This document shows positions 1 to 5,925 of a stretch of DNA of 10,298 nt, piece after piece. The position numbers and the translations under genes were made by a program. Position 1 is the first letter of the stretch. Every line of letters begins with the position of its first letter. This stretch comes from Leucobacter sp. (lineage in GTDB: Bacteria; Actinomycetota; Actinomycetes; Actinomycetales; Microbacteriaceae): the NCBI GenBank assembly GCA_012510755.1, contig JAAZHL010000239.1:1-10298 (forward strand), read 5' to 3'. The notes beneath the pieces are model-generated. The model was not told where the DNA came from. It searched no databases and was given only the letters and a program-made list of their open reading frames with translations.

Positions 1-48
1 GGCGTGTGGTCAATCGTGGCAGTTGCGTCAGTGGCTGGGGCGGTTTAG
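1..48 (+). CDS. Possible C-terminal end of a membrane protein (partial)
   Basis: Frame 1 from the window edge is open for 15 codons and ends at TAG (46-48). It gives a hydrophobic tail, GVWSIVAVASVAGAV, which would suit the last transmembrane helix of a transporter or similar protein. Ten of fifteen third codon positions are G or C. The gene would converge on the TetR gene, with 17 bp between the stops. The other two forward frames look less protein-like, but 15 codons are too few to settle it, and no function can be assigned. Confidence 0.33.
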   Translation, partial: GVWSIVAVASVAGAV

Positions 49-65
49 CTGAGCCGGTGGGATCG

Positions 66-749
66 TCAGAGCAGCTGCGCGCGAACCTCCCGAAGCACCT
101 CTTCGGGGCTGGCATCTGCGTTGAAAGCTGCAACAAGCACTTTTGACGGGTGGCGCTCGCCGCCAAACCAAGGGGCGAAGCGTGCGGTCAAGTCACTAAG
201 GTCGCGCTCGAGTGCTCCAAATGTGCGCGCGTCGGCATGTGCATCGCGTAGCCACTGTCGTAGCGCCGCATTGTGCACGGCAACGAGTCCCGCAGCGAGG
301 GCGATCGGTGCCCAGTCGGGCGTGCCTGGTTCTGCAGCGCGAGCAAGATACGAAGCAAATACTCGCTCGTAGCGGTGCGTAATCACGAGTTCACGCTCAC
401 GCAGCGAAGGGGTGTGCCGAAGCAGCTCAGAACGCTGCTTCGCGGCATCAGCGTCGCGAATCAATAAGTGCAGCACTTCTACCGTGCCGCGAGTGATGGC
501 TTCAGTTGGTGCGAGGTCGGTGTCGGCGAGCAGCGTCTCAAGCCGCTCGAGTGCGAGGTCGTGGTCGGCAAAGACCACGTCTTCCTTGCTGCCGAAACGC
601 CGAAAAAACGTGCTGCGGCTCATGCCAATCGCATCGGCCAAGTCGCTCGCCGTGCTGTTTTCGTAGCCGTGGGTGGCTAGATAACGCACCGCGGCTGCAG
701 CGGCGGTGACGGTGAAGGCGTCGCTGCGAGGGGGTGGCTTCGTGCTCAT
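66..749 (-). CDS. TetR/AcrR-family transcriptional regulator
   Basis: This is a 227-residue, one-domain TetR-type repressor. The N-terminal helix-turn-helix spans about residues 15-60, with the recognition part at 32-52 (STASDLADAIGMSRSTFFRRF) and the typical FGSKEDVV segment after it. The rest is a helical ligand-binding and dimerisation domain without a recognisable ligand signature. The length is usual for the family. It is transcribed divergently from two acyl-CoA dehydrogenase genes, so a role in controlling acyl-CoA or fatty-acid breakdown, with an acyl-CoA as possible inducer, is a reasonable inference but is not shown. The ATG at 749 has no Shine-Dalgarno upstream. A TATGAT element 12 nt away predicts a leader of about 5 nt, and that element lies inside a perfect palindrome, which suggests autorepression. 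The family call is secure; the target and ligand are unknown. Confidence 0.93.
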   Translation of the reverse strand: MSTKPPPRSDAFTVTAAAAAVRYLATHGYENSTASDLADAIGMSRSTFFRRFGSKEDVVFADHDLALERLETLLADTDLAPTEAITRGTVEVLHLLIRDADAAKQRSELLRHTPSLRERELVITHRYERVFASYLARAAEPGTPDWAPIALAAGLVAVHNAALRQWLRDAHADARTFGALERDLSDLTARFAPWFGGERHPSKVLVAAFNADASPEEVLREVRAQLL

Positions 750-755
750 GCAGTG

Positions 756-770
756 ACGCTATCATAGCGT
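756..770. promoter_or_regulatory. Perfect palindrome: probable TetR operator and TetR-gene promoter
   Basis: ACGCTA-TCA-TAGCGT is a perfect 6-bp inverted repeat with a 3-bp centre, 6 bp upstream of the TetR start codon. On the minus strand its middle reads TATGAT (766-761), a good -10 element, so a bound dimer would block RNA polymerase. No good -35 is seen at 17-18 bp. A second, weaker palindrome TGAG-A-CTCA (770-778) adjoins it. The size and place fit a TetR-family operator; its assignment to the adjacent TetR protein is inference. Confidence 0.62.
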
Positions 771-801
771 GAGACTCAGTGCCATGGGTTCGTAAGTCCA
801 A

Positions 802-830
802 GTGAACAGAGCGTTATATTTGCCTACAAT
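802..830 (+). promoter_or_regulatory. Probable promoter of the acyl-CoA dehydrogenase unit
   Basis: A -10 hexamer TACAAT (825-830, 5 of 6 to consensus) lies 17 bp after a weak -35 GTGAAC (802-807). The expected start is near 837, giving a 5' leader of about 90 nt before the ATG at 927. That leader has a small inverted repeat GACAC-GCA-GTGTC (850-862), which could be a second regulator site or a short hairpin. The palindrome at 756-770 is about 35 bp upstream of the -35, so one TetR dimer there would act mainly on its own gene unless more sites exist. Confidence 0.5.
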
Positions 831-926
831 TTCACTCTTTACTTGAAGAGACACGCAGTGTCAGGCATACTCGTAGTCAGCAGAGGCGACAAACCGATCG
901 CCCCGTCATGCACAATGGAGATCGAC

Positions 927-2684
927 ATGGCTAATGACCCACTCGCCCCACTAGTCGCCCAAGAAGCAGGCAGTTACGTGCCCCCGGTCGGTGAGTATGC
1001 CTTCTTGCTCGGTGAAGCGTTTGGCACTGACCTCGTAGCCCGTTCGACAGAGGGCGCGCTCACTACTGATGATGCACTTGATGCGATCACTGCAGCAGGC
1101 GAGTTCGCCAGCGAGGTATTCGCGCCGCTGAACACCGTTGGCGATCAGGTTGGCGCGCAATTTGCCGACGGTGAGGTGCGCCTGCCAGAGGGGTTTCAAG
1201 AGGCGTACAAATCATTTGTTGAAGCGGGTTGGCTCTCGGCCGCAGCTTCAGAGGACGCCGGTGGCGACGGGCTGCCAACAACTGTCACCGCGGCCCTCAG
1301 CGAATTCTGGAACGGCGCGAACATGGCCTTCGCACTTTGCCCCGGTCTGAGTCTCGGCGCGATCCGCGCGCTGACTGCCAACGGCTCTCAAGAGCTGCGC
1401 GACCGCTACCTGCCGAAAATGGTGAGCGGTGAGTGGACCGGCACCATGAACCTCACTGAGCCCCAAGCAGGCACCGACCTCGCTGCGGTACGCACCCTGG
1501 CACGCGACAATGGCGACGGCAGTTGGGCGCTGACCGGTCAGAAGATTTTCATCACTTGGGGTGACCACGATGTCGCAGAGAACATCGTGCACCTCGTGCT
1601 GGCACGCACAGAAAATGCACCTGAGGGCCACCGCGGCATCTCACTGTTCCTCGTGCCAAAGTACCTGCCGACCCCAGACGGCGCACCCGGCGAACGCAAC
1701 AGCGTGGTGACCGTCGGCATCGAACACAAGCTTGGTATTCACGGCAGCCCCACCTGTGTACTGCAGTTCGATGGCGCCACCGGCTACCTGGTCGGTGAGC
1801 TGCACCAAGGCCTCATGGGTATGTTCGTAATGATGAACGAGGCCCGCTTTGGCATGGGTGTGCAAGGTCTCGGCCTGTCGCAGCGAGCTTTTCAGCGCGC
1901 GAATGACTACGCACACTTCAGAGTGCAAGGTTCGGTTATGGGCCTGCCAGAGGGCACGCCAATCGCGAGTCATCCAGACGTGCGCCGCCTGTTGCTGTCG
2001 ATGTCGAGCCGCATCTCGGCGCTACGTGCCATGGTCGTCTATGCCGCTGACCTGCAAGATCGAGCTGACGACGCCGAAAGCACTGCCCTTGCCGAGTTCT
2101 TCACTCCGCTGCTGAAATCGTGGGGCACCGAAGAGTCGGTGCAAATCACCTCAGACGCCATTCAGGTGCACGGGGGCATGGGCTTTATCGAAGAGACAGG
2201 GGCAGCGCAGCACTTCCGTGATTCACGCATCACGCCAATTTACGAGGGCACCACTGCGATTCAGTCGAACGACCTGGTCGGTCGCAAGGTGCTGCGCGAC
2301 GGCGGCAAGACCGCGGGGCAGCTGCTCGCAGCGATGCAAGCCCAGCTTGCAGAGTTGCAGTCGCTCGAACACCCAGTTGCCAAGGCCACGGCAGAACGGA
2401 TGCAGCGGGCGATCCTCGCAGCAACTCGCGCCACCGAATCAATCGCAGCGCACGCGGCCGACAATCAGCGCGACGTATTCGCCGTGTCGGTGCCCTATCA
2501 AGAGCTGCTGAGCCTGCTTGTTGGCGGATGGATGCACGCCATCATTGCCGCTGCGACGTTGAAGCATGAGTCGTTGAGCGACGATGATCAGCGCCGTCTG
2601 ACCGAGGCAGACTTCTTTGGTGCGCACCATCTCGCAAAGGTGCATGCTCTCGCTGAAACCGTTGCAGCGGGTGAGATCGCCTAA
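927..2684 (+). CDS. Acyl-CoA dehydrogenase, long FadE5/DmdC-type
   Basis: This FAD enzyme of 585 residues is expected to make the alpha,beta-double bond in an acyl-CoA and pass electrons to ETF. It is longer than the usual 380-residue dehydrogenases because it has an N-terminal extension (about residues 10-45) and a C-terminal helical domain (about 470-585), as in FadE5 and DmdC. The flavin/substrate motif MNLTEPQAGTDL is at 174-185. QVHGGMGFIEETG is at 413-425. The catalytic base is Glu440 in the canonical YEGT motif. The ATG at 927 is preferred because GGAG (917-920) stands 6 nt before it; the frame is open back to a TTG at 843 but that stretch is not family-like. The next gene starts 100 bp later with no clear terminator between. 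The chain length or side group of the substrate cannot be told from sequence; DmdC-like members act on methylthiopropionyl-CoA, FadE5-like ones on a broad range of fatty acyl-CoAs. Confidence 0.93.
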   Translation: MANDPLAPLVAQEAGSYVPPVGEYAFLLGEAFGTDLVARSTEGALTTDDALDAITAAGEFASEVFAPLNTVGDQVGAQFADGEVRLPEGFQEAYKSFVEAGWLSAAASEDAGGDGLPTTVTAALSEFWNGANMAFALCPGLSLGAIRALTANGSQELRDRYLPKMVSGEWTGTMNLTEPQAGTDLAAVRTLARDNGDGSWALTGQKIFITWGDHDVAENIVHLVLARTENAPEGHRGISLFLVPKYLPTPDGAPGERNSVVTVGIEHKLGIHGSPTCVLQFDGATGYLVGELHQGLMGMFVMMNEARFGMGVQGLGLSQRAFQRANDYAHFRVQGSVMGLPEGTPIASHPDVRRLLLSMSSRISALRAMVVYAADLQDRADDAESTALAEFFTPLLKSWGTEESVQITSDAIQVHGGMGFIEETGAAQHFRDSRITPIYEGTTAIQSNDLVGRKVLRDGGKTAGQLLAAMQAQLAELQSLEHPVAKATAERMQRAILAATRATESIAAHAADNQRDVFAVSVPYQELLSLLVGGWMHAIIAAATLKHESLSDDDQRRLTEADFFGAHHLAKVHALAETVAAGEIA

Positions 2685-2784
2685 GCATCACGGCGAGCGC
2701 TGTCGGCAGTAAAAAATTTTCAGTAGGTTGTAAACAAGTAAGTGGGCAGGGCTCGACTTTCCCACCAAAAGAGAGGCAGTTGCA

Positions 2785-3948
2785 ATGCAACGAAATATTT
2801 ATGACGAGGATCACGAGGCCTTTCGCGAGGTCGTCAAAGAATTCGTGCGTCGATTCGCTACCAACGAGAAGCGAGAGCAGTGGGAACGTGACGGAGAAGT
2901 AGACCGGGCGACGCTGCTCGCTGCTGGCGAGCAAGGGCTTATTGGCCTGTCGGTGCCTGAAGAATTCGGCGGTGCCGGCATGATTCAAGACTACCGTTTT
3001 CGCGCAATTGTGAACGAAGAAGTCATCGGCGCAGGGCACGGTTCGCTCGCTGGTGCGCTGGGAATTCAAGACGACCTGGCGGTGCCATACATCGCGCACA
3101 TGGGTACGCAGGCGCAGAAAGAAAAGTGGTTGCCCGGGATGGCTACGGGTGAGGTGCTTGGTGCGCTCGCAATGACTGACCCTGGCGCGGGTAGTGACCT
3201 GCGTGGCGTCACCACCCACGCGAAGAAGGTTGACGGCGGCTACATTCTTAACGGCGCCAAGACCTTTATTTCATCGGGCAAGACCGCAGACATTGTGGTC
3301 ACCTTCGTGAAGACCGGTGAGGGCAACCGCCCCGACGCGTTTAGCCTGCTCATTGTCGAGAACGGCATGGAAGGTTTTGAGCATGGCAAGAAGCTTAGCA
3401 AGATGGGCTTTCACGGCTGGGACACGGCAGAGCTCTCGTTCACTGATGTCTTTGTGCCAGACGAGAACCTCATCGGTGGCGTCGAAGGTCACGGCTTTGT
3501 GCAGCTCATGAAGAACCTGCCGCTCGAGCGGTTGTCGATCGGTGTGGCGGCGGCGGCGGCCGCCGAGGCCGGCTACAAGTGGACCCTCGACTACACGAAA
3601 CAGCGCGAAGCGTTTGGGCAGCCGGTTGCTGCGTTCCAGAACACCAGGTTCCGCCTCGTCGATATGGCGACGACCGTCGACGTCATGTGGACGTATGTTG
3701 ACCGGGCAATGGAGCTGTACCGCGACGGCAAGCTCAGCCCTGAAGAAGCGGCAAAGGTGAAGTTCTGGACGACCGAACGTGAATGGGAAGTGCTCGACCA
3801 GGGTGTGCAGCTGCATGGCGGCTATGGCTACATCACTGAATACCCCATTGCTCGAGCATTCCTCGATGCGCGCGTGCACCGTATCTATGGCGGCACCAAC
3901 GAGGTCATGCGCGAACTCATTTCGCGCGACCTGTTGAAGGACAAGTAA
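2785..3948 (+). CDS. Acyl-CoA dehydrogenase, LCAD-like catalytic layout
   Basis: This 387-residue flavoenzyme has the standard three-part fold of the family: helical N-domain, middle beta-domain with MTDPGAGSDLRGV at 130-142, and helical C-domain with VQLHGGYGY from 341. It would dehydrogenate an acyl-CoA and reduce ETF. The usual catalytic glutamate of the YEGT motif is missing: the sequence reads YGGT, with Gly369 at that place. In long-chain (LCAD) and isovaleryl-CoA dehydrogenases the base is instead a glutamate in an ERL segment of helix G. This protein has that segment, LPLERLSIG, so Glu248 is the predicted base and the enzyme should be active. GAGAGG (2771-2776) before the ATG supports the start. 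It follows the other dehydrogenase by 100 bp and is closed by a hairpin. A preference for long or branched acyl chains is possible but not proven. Confidence 0.94.
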   Translation: MQRNIYDEDHEAFREVVKEFVRRFATNEKREQWERDGEVDRATLLAAGEQGLIGLSVPEEFGGAGMIQDYRFRAIVNEEVIGAGHGSLAGALGIQDDLAVPYIAHMGTQAQKEKWLPGMATGEVLGALAMTDPGAGSDLRGVTTHAKKVDGGYILNGAKTFISSGKTADIVVTFVKTGEGNRPDAFSLLIVENGMEGFEHGKKLSKMGFHGWDTAELSFTDVFVPDENLIGGVEGHGFVQLMKNLPLERLSIGVAAAAAAEAGYKWTLDYTKQREAFGQPVAAFQNTRFRLVDMATTVDVMWTYVDRAMELYRDGKLSPEEAAKVKFWTTEREWEVLDQGVQLHGGYGYITEYPIARAFLDARVHRIYGGTNEVMRELISRDLLKDK

Positions 3949-3954
3949 GTATCT

Positions 3955-3996
3955 GCAGTTGTGGAGGGCGACACGCGTATCGCCCTCCACAACTGC
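3955..3996 (+). terminator. Strong hairpin after the dehydrogenase genes
   Basis: A perfect 17-bp inverted repeat (3955-3971 and 3980-3996) with an 8-nt loop starts 6 bp after the stop codon of the second dehydrogenase. There is no T-run after it, which is common for actinobacterial hairpin terminators. It separates the dehydrogenase unit from etfBA. It could also protect the mRNA 3' end. Confidence 0.72.
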
Positions 3997-4113
3997 CGTA
4001 GATGAATTGCTCGCCACGATTGCGGTAGGCGACCAACATACAACTCGCGTTCAACTGTGCGGTGATGCCGTCGTGAGCGCTGGCAGGTGGGCTGCCCGGG
4101 GTGTGCTTAACTA

Positions 4114-4147
4114 GTACAGTCCGTACATTTTTGTCGAATTCTATACA
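4114..4147 (+). promoter_or_regulatory. Candidate operator and promoter of etfBA-cytochrome b
   Basis: The 164 bp between the hairpin and etfB must hold a promoter if the hairpin terminates. GTACAGTCCGTAC (4114-4126) is a 13-bp near-palindrome, with 5 of 6 arm pairs. Just downstream lies TATACA (4142-4147), a fair -10, which would start the mRNA only about 7 nt before the etfB ATG. No good -35 is seen, and the palindrome covers the place where it should be, as for a repressor or activator site. A GGCAG-5-CTGCC repeat lies further up at 4082-4096. All of this is pattern only. Confidence 0.3.
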
Positions 4148-4160
4148 GAGACTAGGGCCA

Positions 4161-4937
4161 ATGAAGATCGTCGTGCTGTTGAAAGAAGTGCCTGACACTT
4201 ATGGTGAGCGTACTTTGAACCTTGAGACCGGGCTTGCTGAGCGTGCTGGCGCTGACAACGTGGTTGATGAGATCGGTGAGCGTGCGCTTGAGGTGGCGTT
4301 GTCGTATGCCGACGCGAATGATGGCACGGAAGTGACTGTGTTGTCGATGGCGGCTGAGGGTGCGACCGCGAGTGTGCGTAAGGGACTCGCGATGGGTGCG
4401 GCCGCTGCAACGCATGTGGTTGACGAGGGTCTGCTTGGTGCTGATTTGGGGTTGACTGCTGAGGTGTTGGCGGCGGCGCTTCAGGCTGAGGGGTTTGTTC
4501 TGGTGGTGGCTGGTAACCAGTCCACTGATGGTCAGGCTGGCATGTTGCCGGTGATGTTGTCGGAGCTGTTGGGTGTGCCTGGGGTGACGAATCTGTCGGA
4601 GGTGACGATCACGGCTGAGAGTGTGTCGGGGGTGCGTGCTTCTGATGATGCGACGATGCAGGTGAGCGCGGCGCTGCCTGCGGTGGTGTCGATTACTGAG
4701 GCGTTGCCTGATGCACGGTTCCCGAACTTTAAGGGCATCATGGCGGCGAAGAAGAAACCGATCGAGGTGAAATCGTTGGCAGACCTTGGGGTTGATGCGA
4801 ACGATATGACGGCCTCTCGCAGCATCATGTTGTCGGTGAGTGAGCGGCCCGCGCGTGCGGCTGGTGTGAAGGTCACTGACGAGGGTGATGCGGCAGGGCA
4901 GTTGGCTGCGTTCTTGGCTGAGAATCGTCTGGTCTGA
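4161..4937 (+). CDS. etfB: Electron transfer flavoprotein, beta subunit
   Basis: At 258 residues, EtfB is of usual size. With EtfA it forms the soluble ETF heterodimer that takes electrons from acyl-CoA dehydrogenases; the beta subunit binds AMP and carries the loop that docks to the dehydrogenases. The start MKIVVLLKEVPDTYGERTL is typical. NQSTDGQAGMLP follows from residue 119, where the nucleotide-binding DG is expected. The family signature region is at 158-177, ending in ALPAVVSITEA, followed by the FPNFKGIMAAKKKP segment. The ATG at 4161 is chosen over an upstream in-frame GTG (4101) because the family begins at this point. Only a weak AGGG precedes it, which fits a short-leader mRNA. 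etfA follows after 23 bp. The sequence shows no sign of a bifurcating ETF, though this cannot be excluded by eye. Confidence 0.96.
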   Translation: MKIVVLLKEVPDTYGERTLNLETGLAERAGADNVVDEIGERALEVALSYADANDGTEVTVLSMAAEGATASVRKGLAMGAAAATHVVDEGLLGADLGLTAEVLAAALQAEGFVLVVAGNQSTDGQAGMLPVMLSELLGVPGVTNLSEVTITAESVSGVRASDDATMQVSAALPAVVSITEALPDARFPNFKGIMAAKKKPIEVKSLADLGVDANDMTASRSIMLSVSERPARAAGVKVTDEGDAAGQLAAFLAENRLV

Positions 4938-4960
4938 GAGAGTCTGAAGGGAATACGATA

Positions 4961-5923
4961 ATGAGTTTTGCTGCAGATTCTGTGTTGGTGCTGCTTGATA
5001 CGACCCCTGAAGGGGTGTTGGCGAAGTCGTCGGCTGCGTTGCTTGGTGCGGCGTCGCTGGTGGGGAGCCCGGTCGCGGTGGTGGTTGGTGACGATGCGGT
5101 GGCGGTGCAGGCTGCTGAGCTGGGTGCGGTGGCAGTGTTGCGTGCTGATGCTGCCGCGGGTCTTGGCGGTGGTGCGGCTGATGCGTTGGTGGCGGCCGCG
5201 GCGATGGTGCAGCCTGATGCGGTGTTGGTGTCGCACTCGGTCGAGGGTCGCGAGGCGGCGGCCCGGTATGCGGCGCGTACCCGTTCGGGTGTGATCGCTG
5301 ACGCGGTTGGCGTGGAGCGTGACTCTCAGGGTGTGACCGCGGTGAACTCTGCCTATGGTGGCGCGTATACGGTGGCGGCTGCGGTGACGCATGGTGCGCC
5401 GGTGATTACGGTGCGTCAGGGCACGATCGAGGCACGAGCGACGGCGCAGCCTGTCAACGTGACCGTGCTTGAGGTGCCTGCCGGTGAGGCGCGTGTCACT
5501 GAGGTGACGGCGGTTGAAGCGGCCGAGGCTGGCGGTAGCAGGCCCGAGTTGCGGGGCGCGAAGACCGTGGTTGCTGGTGGGCGCGGGCTGGCGTCAAAGG
5601 AACAGTTTGTGTTGGCTGAGCAGTTGGCTGACGCGTTGGGTGCTGCGGTGGGTGCCTCGCGTGCTGCAGTCGACGCGGGCTGGGTGCCGCAAACCTATCA
5701 GGTGGGGCAGACCGGTGTGACGGTGGCGCCGCAACTGTATATTGCGTTGGGTATTTCTGGGGCGATTCAGCATCGTGCGGGCATGCAGACGTCGAAGTTT
5801 ATTGTTGCGATCAACAAAGATGCTGATGCGCCGATCTTTGAGATCGCCGATTTTGGTGTGGTGGGTGACGTGTTCACGGTGGTGCCTGCGTTGATCGCCG
5901 AGATCGAGAAGTTGAAGGCGTAG
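4961..5923 (+). CDS. etfA: Electron transfer flavoprotein, alpha subunit
   Basis: At 320 residues, EtfA matches the family length. The N-terminal part (to about 200) pairs with EtfB. The C-terminal part holds the FAD that accepts and hands on electrons. It starts after the GRGLASKE segment and contains SRAAVDAGW with Ser233-Arg234, QVGQTG at 247-252, SGAIQHRAGM with His271, and AINKDADAPIF. All expected FAD-contact motifs are present. A GAAGGG Shine-Dalgarno (4946-4951) precedes the ATG by 9 nt. It lies in one unit with etfB (23 bp apart) and with the cytochrome b gene, whose GTG comes 2 nt after the etfA stop, so translation of the two is likely coupled. The N-terminal half is very rich in Ala and Val, as is the next gene. 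Confidence 0.97.
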   Translation: MSFAADSVLVLLDTTPEGVLAKSSAALLGAASLVGSPVAVVVGDDAVAVQAAELGAVAVLRADAAAGLGGGAADALVAAAAMVQPDAVLVSHSVEGREAAARYAARTRSGVIADAVGVERDSQGVTAVNSAYGGAYTVAAAVTHGAPVITVRQGTIEARATAQPVNVTVLEVPAGEARVTEVTAVEAAEAGGSRPELRGAKTVVAGGRGLASKEQFVLAEQLADALGAAVGASRAAVDAGWVPQTYQVGQTGVTVAPQLYIALGISGAIQHRAGMQTSKFIVAINKDADAPIFEIADFGVVGDVFTVVPALIAEIEKLKA

Positions 5924-5925
5924 TC

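Noticed and set aside
843..926. N-terminal extension of the first dehydrogenase from TTG 843
   Set aside because: The 28 added residues are not family-like, the likely transcription start (about 837) leaves no room for a ribosome site, and GGAG precedes ATG 927.
838..926. Riboswitch in the roughly 90-nt leader of the first dehydrogenase
   Set aside because: Apart from one 5-bp repeat (850-862) no conserved riboswitch core or terminator/antiterminator pair is visible.
2542..4017. Minus-strand open frames (225 and 248 codons) opposite the second dehydrogenase
   Set aside because: They have no family-like sequence and overlap a well-recognised gene fully.
4101..4160. N-terminal extension of EtfB from GTG 4101
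   Set aside because: EtfB proteins begin at the MKIVVLLKEVPD segment; the extra residues cover the promoter region.
4532..5392. Minus-strand open frame (286 codons) opposite etfB and etfA
   Set aside because: The product is Arg/His-rich and unlike natural proteins; both sense genes are clear. It is a by-product of the skewed codon use.
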